Assembly: GCF_001704415.2 (NCBI RefSeq)
Contig: NC_030816.1
Coordinates: 74,975,713 to 75,039,712 of the forward strand
Source: Capra hircus
Taxonomy: Eukaryota; Chordata; Mammalia; Artiodactyla; Bovidae
Direction: 5' to 3'
Length of the DNA: 64,000 nucleotides
Part shown: in pieces, positions 12,436 through 23,605 of the stretch
Layout of the letters: every line of letters begins with the position of its first letter
Position numbering within the stretch: position 1 is the stretch's first letter
Notes under the pieces: generated by a model
The model's database searches: none
The model's input: only the letters and a program-made list of their open reading frames with translations
Told to the model about the DNA's origin: nothing
Translations under genes and position numbers: made by a program

Positions 12436-13459
12436 ACCTCCGCTTCAATTTGCTCATTCAAAGTCAATAGCCATCATGGAAACTGGGATGTGGACAGATA
12501 GCCATCAGTCTCCCAGGTGAGGAACCTGCTTTGCCGATGCTCACAATTGTCAGCACTTCCCCACTGGCCTGTGGCATTGTTCTGACAACCTAGTCACGCC
12601 AGAAAGGTCACTGACCCTCAACAAGCTGAGACCCTGGGTCTGCTTCCCAGTGTCACCGGGGATCACTCCAGGCTGTGCACTGACCCAGCTCAGAGACCAG
12701 GGTCAGCGAGATCAGCCGGCAGGGGGAGGGCAGGGGACAGTCACCCAACCAGCATCTGGCACCTTCACTGCAGAGTCCTGCCTCAGAGGTGAAAAATAGG
12801 AAGCCTGAGGCGGGAGCAGCGGTGGAACGTCTCCGAGTACTTAGGTAACAGCAGCTCTGGGCAGATGGGCTCAGAGGTAGGACCCGTCGCGGGGAGGCGG
12901 CTGGAACCTGCGCTGAAGGTGAACCGCGGGCGCTCAGGCAGGCCTGTCCAGAAGGCCTATGGTGGTCGCGCTGGCTGTGCTGGCAGCCGGTCAGCACCTG
13001 TCCTGGCCTTGTCCACTGCTGGCCCAATGCCAGCAACCTTCTGCATTCATTTCAAACTCATCTGAAGCCCTCTTCTGTTCATCTTTACCCCTCCCTCCTG
13101 CCCATGAGAAGCAGAAACAGTGTGTGTGGCATCTCGTAAAAATCCAAGGAGAGCCAGATTATATTCCCAGATGACAACTTTCCCATCTGCAAAATGGGTA
13201 GGGTGTTGCATGTCTGCTCCACATCTCGAATAAAATGCTTATGAACAATCACCTGGTAAACTCTTGTGGTTATGAGATCGCTGTTGGCTTTCTTCATCCT
13301 CCAATTAATTCATTCATCACTTTCCTCCTCTTTACTTTCCTGACCCTTTATAAATCAATTCTAACATCATCAAATCATATCTGTAAAAGTGCAATTAAAG
13401 CAATTATAAAGGTACCAATCCATCAAATGGGAGGGCTTTGTGCTCATGAACAGGCCATG
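12436..13459. other. Unmatched stretch with a weak CpG-enriched block
   Basis: Between about 12640 and 13000 GC content and CpG density rise above the surroundings (CGTCGCGGGG, ACCGCGGGCGC), but much less than at 34.6-35.7 kb. Frames on both strands here are composition-driven. No exon or repeat is recognised. Confidence 0.4.
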
Positions 13460-13672
13460 GTATGGCACTTGAGTCGTGTCGACTCTGCGACCTCATGGAT
13501 TATAGCCTGCCAGGCTCCTTTGTCCATGGGATTCTCCAGGCAAGAATACTGGAGTGGGTTGCCATGCCCTCCCCCAGGGGGTCTTACCAACCCAGGGATC
13601 AAATCTGTGTCTCTTATGTCTGCTGCATTGGCAGGTAGGTTCTTTACCAATAGTGCCACCTGGAAAGCCTGC
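13460..13672 (-). mobile_element. Bov-tA SINE
   Basis: BovA body followed by the reverse-complemented tRNA-like head (TTTACCAATAGTGCCACCTGG). Confidence 0.9.
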
Positions 13673-14093
13673 TTATGAACATAGGGGAACTTTATTTTTG
13701 TTCAAAATCTCAAGATATTATAATATCTTTAGATATATTGCTTTAGAATATAAAAATGCAAGTTACTTAAACTTGATTGAAATGAAGTGGCACTCATTTT
13801 ATTTCAAACCATCTTGGTGGGTGCAGGAAATGGAGTGTGTTCATTTGGTGGACCTGAGACCCAGAGTGACATTCACAACAGGGAAGTCCCAAGTGGCCTT
13901 TGTGCTGGCGGGAATGGATCTAGACCAATTTCACACCTCCTGCCCTGAAACTTCTCTCTCTCTTCCCAACACGCAGCATGAAAATGTTGCCACCATTTGG
14001 ATGAGGCAAGAGCTCCAGGCTAGAATGAGGAACTGTGTTAACCCACCGGCATGACTGAGTTCTAGCTCCTGTCCAAATGAGAACACCTTTCCA
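13673..14093. other. Unmatched spacer with a chance open frame
   Basis: A 166-codon plus-strand frame (13554-14054) starts inside the Bov-tA SINE and continues through this stretch. Because its start lies in a SINE and no domain is visible, I do not call a gene. Confidence 0.35.
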
Positions 14094-14273
14094 GTGAAAG
14101 TGAAAGTCGCTCAGTCGTGTCCAACTCTTTTCGACCCCAAGGAATTCTCCAGGCCAGAATACTGGAGTGGGTAGCCTTTCCCTTCTCCAGGGGATCTTTG
14201 CAACCCAGGGATTGAAACCAGGCCTCCCACATTGCAGGTGGATTCTTTACCACCTGAGCCACAAGGGAAGCCC
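14094..14273 (-). mobile_element. Bov-tA SINE
   Basis: A GAAAGTGAAAGTCGCTCAGT end, a BovA body with an internal deletion, and a head ending CCACAAGGGAAGCCC. Confidence 0.9.
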
Positions 14274-14438
14274 ACGCCTTTCCAGAGAACAACCCAAATG
14301 ATAAACAGCTGTTTGTGCCCCTGACACAGAAGAGGGGGTTGTTTTAAAATGCTTGTGAAGATAATAAGGGAGGTAATTAGATACAGTTTTTGCTCTCAAA
14401 GAGTTTCTCAAGTTTTAAGGGTGTGTAGATAGGTGCTG

Positions 14439-14720
14439 CAGAGGGGGCAGTGCCACCCTACTCCAGTACTCTTGCCTGGAAACTCCCATGGATGGAGGAG
14501 CCTGGTAGGCTGCAGTCCATGGGGTCGCTGAGAGTTGGACACGACTCAGTGACTTCACTTTCACTTTTCACTTTCATGCCTTGGAGAAGGAAATGGCAAC
14601 CCACTCCATTGTTCTTGCCTGGAGAATCCCAGGAACGGCAGAGCCTGGTGGGCAGCCGTCTATGGGGTCGCACAGAGTTGGACACGATTGAAGTGACTTA
14701 GCAGCAGCAGCAGCAGCAGC
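14439..14720 (+). mobile_element. BOV-A2 SINE with 12-bp target-site duplication
   Basis: Two BovA monomers joined by the 'CACTTTCACTTTTCACTTTC' linker end in (AGC)n. The direct repeat AGATAGGTGCTG at 14427-14438 and 14721-14732 brackets it exactly, so the boundaries are reliable. Confidence 0.95.
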
Positions 14721-14984
14721 AGATAGGTGCTGTAATCAGGCTTTGTCTGGTGTGGCCATCTTTAGATGGGGACCCAGGAGCAGGACTTACCTGGTCAGTC
14801 GAGCAGACTACAGAGGGGCCTGGACACTCCAGACTGGTGAGATGCGGCCTCAGCTCAGACAGGAAAAAGCACCACCAAGTCAGTGGGCATGCCACCTTGT
14901 CAGTGGCTGAACTTGAACAAACTAGATTAGAGGAAGGAAATTCGATAGCATATTTATCATGTCCTACTATCATAAAGACAGCCG

Positions 14985-15175
14985 CCATTTTTATTTTAAT
15001 ACTGACTCTGTGCCAAGTGCTTCTTTGCATGTAATCCTTTTTAGCAACTCTACTTACAGTTCCCATTTTACAGATGGAGAAACTGAAGCCCAGGGTTGTT
15101 AAATCATCCACCGCAGGTCTCCCAGGCAGTAGGTGACAGAACCAGGCTTTGAATCTTGGCCCTTGGGCTCCAGGG
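14985..15175 (-). mobile_element. MIR SINE
   Basis: The run 'CCCATTTTACAGATGGAGAA' with flanking blocks is the reverse complement of the MIR core. Confidence 0.8.
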
Positions 15176-15813
15176 AGTACTCTCTCAGTCCGTTGCCTGC
15201 CTACCCTGTACAAGAGGGTTTACCTGAGGCCAGTGGGAGCTTTCCCTCTCCTCAGGACATGAACACGGCCAGAACTCCATCCATCCCATTCTTGCCCTCA
15301 CCTGCCAGCTCCCTGGGGCACAACAGAGCTCCAGCTCTTTGCCCTTGCTTTCTTCTGGAGGCTCAATGTGTTTTCCAGAGTACCAAACACAAGGAGCTGG
15401 TCAGGGGAGGCTGCCTTCTCCATCTTGCCTCCATCCTAAGCTGGGGGCCAGTCCTTCAAGCCACAGGTAGGCAAGGACCTACAGGACCCAGAAGAGTCCT
15501 GTTTCTGTGGCCAGAGCCAGGTTCCTTCAGCCTTTCTAGCAAGGAAAGTGGTGAGAGGACCCAACAGCTATTGCTCCTTACACATGGACACCTGCGCACG
15601 CTGGGGAGCAGAGTATTTGTTGTGTTTAACCCTCTTCCCAGAGATGATACAGGTAGGTTACTGATTTCTGCCTGCATGGTTGAATTGTTCATCTCAGTGT
15701 TAACTTTCATTGCCTCTTCCCTCTCCAATGGAAAGGCAGACTCCCCTCTGGGGTTCTAGCCTGGCCCATAGGTCCTGTGCAGAGTGACTCTCCCTCCCAG
15801 CTTTGAGACACAG
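15176..15813. other. Unmatched stretch covered by a 208-codon open frame
   Basis: A plus-strand frame at 15133-15759 is open for 208 codons, starting inside the MIR. It shows no recognisable domain, signal peptide or membrane pattern, and no promoter or splice evidence. I regard it as a chance opening in moderately GC-rich DNA. Confidence 0.3.
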
Positions 15814-15996
15814 AGTTTGCAAAGAAGTCAGGCTCTCATGTTCCCAGAGCAGCTTAGTGTATGGAGACAGTCAGTATGGAAGCTGGATAATTACCAAACT
15901 TGTCAGGTAAAGACAATGGGCCCCAGGCTTCCACACCAACTGTCTCCACATGCTGAGCAGCTCTGGGAACACGAGAGCCTGACTTCTTTGCAAACT
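15814..15996. repeat. Imperfect inverted repeat (foldback)
   Basis: The left arm 15814-15886 and right arm 15923-15996 are reverse complements, with 9 mismatches and one gap over 74 aligned positions, around a 36-nt loop. The first 24 positions of the arms match perfectly. I do not recognise a transposon family; it could be a small foldback DNA element or a local inverted duplication. Confidence 0.85.
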
Positions 15997-16003
15997 TTCA
16001 AAT

Positions 16004-16245
16004 GGTGGTGCTAGAGAAGACTCTTGAGAGTCCCTTGGACAACAAGGAAAAGACACTGAAGTTGGGAAAGATTGAGTGCAAGAGGAAAAAGGGGAGACAG
16101 AGGATGAAATGGTCAGATGGCATCATCGACTCAATGGACATGAGTTTGAGCAAACTCTGGGAGATAGTGAAGGATTGGGAAGCCTGGCGTGCTGCACACC
16201 ACAGGTCACAAAGAGTCGGACACAATTGAGCAACTGAACAAGTAA
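16004..16245 (+). mobile_element. BovB LINE 3' fragment with internal deletion
   Basis: BovB C-terminal coding and 3' end in plus orientation. The segment joins 'AGTCCCTTGGAC' directly to a block about 150 bp further along the consensus, so part is deleted. It abuts the inverted repeat. Confidence 0.85.
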
Positions 16246-17179
16246 ACTATGAATTCCAGGAGCATAGGGACAAATCCTTGACCATTTTAATGTCTCCAGA
16301 TTCTAGAATAAGGCCTAGCATGTGGGAAGGAAGGAGAGAAGACTTGTGTAACACACACCAGTTGCCTTCAAGGGCTCACACCTTCTCAGGGAGGATGCTA
16401 AATGTGTGTTTCTAACTAGGCTTAGGGAGCCTTCAAACGATGGCAGGGGTCGGGGAAGGAAGAGATGGCATCTGGTTGGGTGAATTCAGCAAGACTAGAC
16501 TGAATTCAGCCCGACCTGGAGTCGGGCCATGGAGGAGCGATAGGAGGCAGAGGAATCGGCGTGAACAAGGCAGGCTCCCGGAAAGCACGGGAATATTCAG
16601 GAAGCAAGGTGGTTTCCTTTGGCTGGAGCATGAGGTACATGGAACAGAGTGGTAGGAGCCAGAGGGAGGGTGGGGGATGGCCAGGCTGGGGAGGCCTGGG
16701 CACCGGCAGCAGCTCAGGCTGCTTCGGGAAGCAGGAAGGCCAAGGTGAAAGGGGCTGGCTGCCTTCCATGTTGTCCCGCCTCTATTTCTCATCTGGTTCC
16801 GAGAATCAATTGTTCAGCGTTAAGTGGATGGAGGGACTTTCCTAGCCTCCTATCTGTGTTCGTAACTAGACTCAGTGGAGCCTATGACAATGGCTTTCTA
16901 TTTACAACCAGAAGTCGGGCTTTGTGATGGCGTTCTCCAAAGAGCGGGGAGAACGGACTGTGCTCTCCTTGCGGAGCGACCACAGGGAGGATGCAACCTT
17001 TCTATCAAACGCTGATAGGCCGCATTCTTTTATTAACCACATAATCCGTTGGTCTAAAAGCACATCCTCAATGCCCCAAACCTGAGTTATTCAACTGGAC
17101 TCTTAAGTGGAAAATGCTGAAGTGTAAGCCTGCAGAGGGTTCTAGGAATAAGGCAAATGAATAAATAATATTCTCCCTG
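16246..17179. other. Unmatched, purine-rich in part
   Basis: The stretch around 16430-16760 is G/A-rich on this strand and produces long overlapping frames on both strands (up to 119 codons). No domain, repeat or splice structure is recognisable. Confidence 0.35.
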
Positions 17180-17403
17180 CTCATGTGCTCATTTGCTTCA
17201 GTCATGTCTTACTCTTTGAGACCCCATGGACTCTAGCCCTTCGGGCTCCTCTGTCCATGGGGATTCTCCAGGAAAGAATACTGGATCGGGTTGCCATGCC
17301 CTCCTCCAAGGGATCTTCCCAACCCAGGGATCGAAACTGTGCCTCTGAAGTCTCCTGCATTGGCAGGTGGGTTCTTTACCACTAGCACCACCTGGGAAGC
17401 CCA
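17180..17403 (-). mobile_element. Bov-tA SINE
   Basis: BovA body and a clean reversed head (CCACCTGGGAAGCCC at the right end). Confidence 0.9.
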
Positions 17404-18785
17404 TGTGAAATATTAAAATGTTAGAACAAATTCGGCTAATATCTCCTTTAACCAGCTATTGCTCCAGTCTTGTCTATCACCTTCCCCATCCCCTCTCCTG
17501 AGTCAGCCATTCCTATCACTCTGTTGAATACATTTTCAGAACTTTTTCATATGTGTTTACATATTTAGAAAATGTATTCTTGTGTTTTGTGTCCCCCTAC
17601 CTAGATGCATGACTTCGTGTGGCTTTGAGATTAGCTTTCTGAAAGGCTGAAGTAGCAAGTGACCAGAACTCTGAGTACGTGCTGCAGCCTAAATAGGAAG
17701 CACTTCATAGTCTCTAAATAAAGCGATTGTCCACTTGACTTTGGATTTTCCTTCCGTGTTCAGGAAGATGTGAAAGGACAAAGTTGATACTGCAATTCCC
17801 TGCTTGGATTCCTTATCTGCTTCTGAAAATCTCTGCTAGATTCCCCACCCCACACAATCCTTAGCACCTCTGACAGGGGTAAGCAGAGTGAGAAAGCCAA
17901 GGATGAAGAGAGCTGTCACCCATTCTGCCCAAACAGAGGTGGAGAACCCTTCCCCAGTAACTGCCAGAGAGATACTGGCTTCCAGGGTCTCTGGACACTT
18001 TTACCTACCATTTATTTCAGTAAGGAAACTCCATCTCAGCCCAAGGATGTGAGAGCTGTCTCTGTGGTTTTCTTAGATCCCCCAGTTTAATAGTGAGATT
18101 GTACAAGTTCTCTTGCTTTAAAAAAAAAAAAAAAAAAAAACTCAAAATCCCCTTCTTACACCAGGAAACACAGGATTTAAAATCCTTGCAGATGGAGGCT
18201 TTCGTCGAGAAGGACAAGCAGGTTAGTTGGATAACTCATAGACTGGCAACATTTCGGTGAATTACTTATAAATTTAACAGTAAAGAAGATTTCTTTACTG
18301 AGAAGATAAAGCTCACTGCTGGAGCACTTTTGAGTTCTCTTGCACTTCCTGTGACCCTTAAGAGTGTTAATACTCATAACATAAAGCATGGAAAGTCAGA
18401 ATGCATTCTCACATCACCTTTGCCAAGGATCAGCTCTCCCTCTGGCTGAATTAACCACTGATTCTTAGTCTGCTCTCCTAAAGTCACAAGCTAAAATTTA
18501 TCCTGTGATCATTTCATTAGAGGGCAACCTAAGGGCACTTCACCCTCCTGCCTTTATTTCCACATAATGCACAGGGTCCATGTTGGTTATTGTCAAATAT
18601 AACAGCAGTTTCTCCTGCTCTCATTGCAAAAGCAAATGACAAATTGCTCTGGGGTCAGGTTTTATGAAGAAGATAAAATCCTCTAATGGGTTTCAGGTGC
18701 ATCTTGAAGTCACTGTATGGACATTATCAGAGCTCAGTTATTTTGAGCCTGATGTTTTGCTTGTACATATCTTTTTTAGGATCTC
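17404..18785. other. Unmatched stretch containing a 21-bp A-run
   Basis: A homopolymer of A occupies 18120-18140. No surrounding retroelement was recognised with confidence, so it could be the tail of an old insertion. Otherwise nothing is seen. Confidence 0.4.
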
Positions 18786-18796
18786 CATTAAAATTT

Positions 18797-19262
18797 GCCA
18801 ACAAAGGTCCGTATAGTCAAAGCTATGGTTTTTCCAGTAGTCATGAATGGATGTCAGAGTTGGACCATAAAGAAAGCTGAGCACCAAAGAATTGAAGCTT
18901 TTGAGCTGTGGTGTTGGAAAAGACTCTTGAGAGTTTCTTGGACTGCAAGAAGATCAAACCAGTTAATCCTAAAGGAAATCAGTCCTGAATTTTCATTGGA
19001 AGGACAGATGCTAAAGCTGAAACTCCAATACTTTGGCCACCTGATGTGAAGAACTGACTCACTGGAAAAGACTTTGATGCTGGGAAAGATTGAAGGCAGG
19101 AGGAGAAGGGGACAACAGAGGATGAGATGGTTGGATGGCATCACTGACTCAATGGATGTGAGTATGAGCAAGATCCAGGTGTTGGTGATGGACAGGGAAG
19201 CCTGGAGAGCTGCAGTCCATGAAGTCACAGAGTCAGACACAACTGAGTGATTGAACTGAACT
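18797..19262 (+). mobile_element. BovB LINE, 5'-truncated
   Basis: The plus strand encodes the BovB C-terminal region ('…KAMVFPVVMNGCQSWTIKKA' near 18822-18882) and ends GAACTGAACT. An imperfect duplication CATTAAAATTT / CATTGAAATTT at 18786-18796 and 19263-19273 is the likely target-site duplication. Confidence 0.9.
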
Positions 19263-19273
19263 CATTGAAATTT

Positions 19274-20512
19274 GGAGGTCATTAGATGCTGAGACTTGCT
19301 GTACAAAGGGAAACTGACTTTACCTTCCTAACTTCCTCAGAGATTCCATTTCTGATGTGACCCTATCACCCTTAAGAGCAAATTTCTCCACCACCTCTCT
19401 TGTGCTATAAAGTGATGCTTCTCTGCTTAGCACCAAGCATGGTTCCTCATCAAACCCTGGATGATGCCTGATGACAGTATCCCAGTGGCCTGACAAAGGC
19501 AGCCTCGGCTTTGGGTACCAGACAGTCCTTTGAGCCCCTGGAGCTTCTCTCTGGCATGCGAGTGAGTTTTGAGACAAACTGCAGATTCTGGAATCTGAGG
19601 TCCAATCCAATATGACAACATCGGAAACCATATTTTAAAAGAGAGAGGAGTGTGCTATTCTGAAATAGCATTTTCCATGTGCCAACTTTGTGATGACAGT
19701 GTGTCCATTACATTCAGCAGTAACTTTTGCTTAATTTTTAAAGCTTCATACTAAAATGTTCAAGATTTATACTCAAATAGTTAATATCCAGGGGGATATA
19801 ATCCCAAAGAGTGAAGGAAACAGGCTTAGTGTTCACTTTATCATGCCTCCAGGTGACAACACACCCAAGGGATGCCTCACAAACATCTCAGAGACTGAAA
19901 TGGTAGAACTCTACTAATCCTGGCATCACGCTCAGAGGACCGAGAAGGGGCGGTGTTGCAGTGCTCCTGGAAATCAGCCTGGGATTCTCCAACTCCTTCT
20001 CGGCAAAACATCACTCTCATCCCCCACGCTAGCCCCCCACCCACCCCACCTCCTGCCCAGGAGACTGAGCACCCTGTTCCCAGCAGCTTCCTCTATGTGG
20101 TTGCCTGGCAGCCCCCTCTGTGGCCTCTACAGCCAGAAAGGACAGGCCCCAGGTCACACCTCATCAAGAGCTGGGTGTCAAGCAAGCACAGCCAAAGGGT
20201 CTCCGGATAACGTCACTAGTCCGTCTGGTGTGGTTTCCTCTTCTGAAGAAAAGGCCTTTCAGTCTGTTTAGCCTGCCTTTAAACCACAATTTCCCCTCTA
20301 TCAGAAGGCTATGACATGCCCTACATGTTATGTTATATACATCACCTAAGTCACATCACCACAGCATCAGTGTCAAGTAGAACTGCTGTCAGCTGTGGCC
20401 CCAGGAAAATTCCAAACCTCTCTGGTGCTCCATTGCTTTATCAGCAAGAAGGTGATGGTGATAATAATAATGATGATGATGATGACGTGATATGTTTCTT
20501 AAGGCTCTTTGT
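19274..20512. other. Unmatched spacer
   Basis: Three overlapping minus-strand frames of 64-103 codons (19320-19671) have no recognisable domain. The region 19940-20200 is CT-rich. A GAT microsatellite lies at its right end. Confidence 0.35.
20452..20487. repeat. (GAT/AAT)n microsatellite
   Basis: Trinucleotide run of GATGGTGATAATAATAATGA followed by (TGA)n, imperfect. Confidence 0.85.
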
Positions 20513-20712
20513 TGAGCTTCCCTGGTGGCTTAGATGGTAAAGAATCTGCCTGCAATGCAGGAGACCTGGGTTTGATCCCTCGGTCAGGAAGATCCCCTGG
20601 AGAAGGAAACGGCAACCCACTCCAGTATTCTTGCCTGGGTAATCCCATGGACAGAGGAGCCTGATGGGCCACAGTCCATGGAGTTGTGAAGAGTTGGACA
20701 ACACAGAGCACC
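20513..20712 (+). mobile_element. Bov-tA SINE
   Basis: Head GAGCTTCCCTGGTGGCTTAG, good BovA body, ending near GGACAACACAGAGCACC. Confidence 0.9.
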
Positions 20713-20810
20713 TGGGCACAACAGAGAGCTAATATATCTCTCAGTGTTCTCCACATATTGTTGCATTAAATGAAATAAAATAAGCACTTAGCAATACCTA
20801 GCAGTACAGA

Positions 20811-21087
20811 CGGAGAAGGCAATGGCACCCCACTCCAGTACTCTTGCCTGGAAAATCCCATGGGCAGAGGAGCCTGGTAGGCTACAGTCCATGGGGTCGT
20901 GAAGAGTCTGACATGACTGAGCGACTTCACTTTCACTTTTCATTTTCATGCATTGGAGAAGGAAATGGCAACCCACTCCAGTGTTCTTGCCTGGAGAATC
21001 CCAGGGACGGGGCAGCCTGGTAGGCTGCCGTCTTTGGGGTCACACAGAGTCAGATACGACTGAAGTGACTTAGCAGCAGCAGCAGCA
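20811..21087 (+). mobile_element. BOV-A2 SINE
   Basis: Starts GGAGAAGGCAATGGCACCCC, has two monomers and the linker, and ends in (AGC)n. The direct repeat GCAGTACAGA at 20801-20810 and 21088-21097 marks the target-site duplication, although its first bases could merge with the AGC tail. Confidence 0.93.
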
Positions 21088-21310
21088 GCAGTACAGAAAC
21101 TCTCAGTACGTAGTAACAGCTGTTAAACTTTCTTTTCCAACTCTTATGTTCTTTCATATAATACATAAGGAATATTTTTGCTCTTTTAAAAAAATTATTT
21201 TAAAAAAGACAACAGGACGATAGACCATTTATTCATCATCTAGTATTAAATAGACCTCAGTTAAGCAGATTAATTGTAGATGTTTTGTGAATGGAGAAAG
21301 CAGCAAACTA

Positions 21311-21520
21311 AGAGAAAATTGGAAAAGACCCTGATGCTGGGAAAGATTGAGGGCAGGAGGAGAAGGGGACGACAGAGGATAAGATGGCTGGATGGCATCA
21401 CTGACTCGATGGACGTGAGTCTGAGCAAACTCCTGGAGATGGTGAAGGACAGGGAAGCCTGGCATGCTGCAGTCTGTGGAGTCACAAAGAGTAGGATAAG
21501 ACTGAGGAACTGAACAACGA
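21311..21520 (+). mobile_element. BovB LINE 3' fragment
   Basis: Only the last ~210 bp of BovB, encoding the GRRRRGRQRIRWLDGITDSM segment near 21350-21410. Confidence 0.85.
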
Positions 21521-21664
21521 GAGAAAACATCCTGTCAGAGATGCAGGATATATTTTAATATAACTTCTATGATGAGGCCTGAGTATCAGTTCAGGCTCTT
21601 CTCAACATGATCATCCTCAGTATCACACAATGAGAATTAATATTCAGAAAGGTAACCCTGCACT

Positions 21665-21888
21665 GGGCTTCCCAAATGGCTCATGGTAAAGAATCCTCTT
21701 GCCAATACAAGAGTCACAGAAGATGCCGGTTGGATCCCTGGGTAGGGAAGACTCCCTGGAGGAGGAAATGGCAACCCATTCCAGTTTTTTTGCCTGGTGA
21801 ATCCCACGGACAGAGGAGCTTGGTGGGCTACAGTGCATGGGGTCACAAGAAGTCAGACATGGCTGAGCGACTGAGCATGCACACACAC
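21665..21888 (+). mobile_element. Bov-tA SINE with 11-bp target-site duplication
   Basis: Exact direct repeats AACCCTGCACT at 21654-21664 and 21889-21899 bracket the element. Its head (GGGCTTCCCAAATGGCTCAT) and body are clear. Confidence 0.95.
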
Positions 21889-21899
21889 AACCCTGCACT

Positions 21900-22938
21900 A
21901 CAAGGCGTGTGTCAGTGAGAAAAAGAGCCAATTATTTGAAGATGCTATTTTAAGACATCAATATCTGCAGATATCCTACATTATGTATTGCAAAGAAAAG
22001 GAGCTCTAGTGACCTCCAAATTCAATAAGGCATAGCACTCCATTTCCCAAGGTTTTATTTAATCCAGACTTTACTGAACTGAGTGACTGAAGGACGTCTG
22101 TGGGTTGAAAGATTTCTGGCTGCATGTGGTTGAACGAGTGCACACCAAGACCATGTCATCAGTGATTATCTCTGGCTTAGGCCTTGGCGTAGGGCAGAAA
22201 ATGCATAATCACTAGATAAGATTCCACTTAAAGCTTTTTCATGCTACCATATGAACCCTGCAAATACTCTCATGAGTATGCAGAAATTACTAATTAATGT
22301 GCAGAAATTACTAATTCTATTGCTGGAGAAATGAAGGATGGTAAGCAGTTGAAAGTCCACTTGAAATTCAAAATAGGAGCTCCTCTTCTCAAGCTATTTA
22401 ATACCAGTATTTAGGCCTATAGGTCCTCCCGTCACCTACCACGTTGCCTCTGAAGATTTGTGGAAACTTGCAGCTCTGACTGCCCCTTAACCTCAATTTT
22501 ACTGATTTAGGGGAGACTGGCCATTTGGGGAGGGTCGCACTCTGTCTCCTGGTTGGAAGCACAGTAGCCCATTCACTGGGCAGATCTTCAAGTGACTCAT
22601 AAGGCAGCTGCCTAGATTTATGGTCAGTTGATTGATTTAAGGGCTGTTGGCTCTTTTGTTGAAATTCATATTAATAAAAAAGAGGGCTCTATAAATACTT
22701 ACTGTTGCATGGAGGGAATGCATGAAGCATCAGGAGCAAGGATTATGATGTCTTTACAACTCAAGAAGTAGGGTAGAACCATGCTTCCTTTCATCAGGCT
22801 TTGCAGTCTTAAAAGCAAGTAGGCTCTGAGGGAATTTACCATAAAATTGGCAGGAGAAACTAAACTCTAGCAATTATATATAAACTCCTATTTTCCTCTT
22901 ACCACCAAGAAGTTACTTTTACTGCCAAGACATAACGT

Positions 22939-22971
<33 letters not shown>

Positions 22972-23239
22972 TAATATCAGACATAAACACTCAAAGGTTG
23001 AATTCTGGCAAGTTAGTCTCTTGTCCAAGTTCTTAATTTACACCAACATGTAGCATATACATCAGTTTTCAGCTACTTAAGAGAAAATAAATGTTGGTTA
23101 TATAATATAATAGCATAAAACTCATCCAAACTTATAAAGGAGAGGACCTATTCCTCCCCTCCCCCAGGCGACCCACTGTTCCCCAGGCGTATCCTGGAAG
23201 CCTAATTGACCTTCTTCCCAGTGGCTACCCCTTCCTTCC
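21900..23239. other. Unmatched stretch with (TTC)n tract
   Basis: A pyrimidine microsatellite (TTC)n-T(n) lies at 22941-22972. No exon or confident repeat is recognised elsewhere. Confidence 0.4.
22941..22972. repeat. (TTC)n / T(n) microsatellite
   Basis: Seven or so TTC units run into a T homopolymer. Confidence 0.85.
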
Positions 23240-23605
23240 TACCCCTTTGTACTGGCTGCAAACTTTCCCTCTGCCGGGAACTCTCTTTCTGCTTTGTCCT
23301 TTCTCCTTTGACATGTTAACTCCTACTCATTCTGATCTCAAAGGACAATTTTAGGGACATCACCCCTGAATTTCTAGAGTAGGTTATGGAAGGCTGTATA
23401 TCCATCCTCAGATCCTTTACTTTCCACAGTGGGCAATTGATACTGATTTGGGCATTGAGTCATTGCCATGGATTCTCCCCATTATATGGCCATGAGAGCT
23501 AGAGTGGCATCTCTTTTGCTCCTTTTTGCCCAGAATGGTCCTGGCACATACATGGGGCTCAGCAAATACCAGATGAGTTACTGAATACACTTATGCATTT
23601 ATGTA
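23240..23605 (+). mobile_element. L2 LINE 3' region
   Basis: Blocks resemble the L2 end in order: a 'CTTTCCCTCTGCCGGGAACT' block, 'AACTCCTACTCATTCTGA', and near 23530-23590 'CAGAATGGTCCTGGCACATA' followed by 'GGGGCTCAGCAAATACC'. Diverged and partly deleted. Confidence 0.5.

Noticed and set aside
13554..14054. 166-codon plus-strand frame
   Set aside because: It starts inside a Bov-tA SINE and has no recognisable domain; the non-SINE part lacks promoter or splice support.
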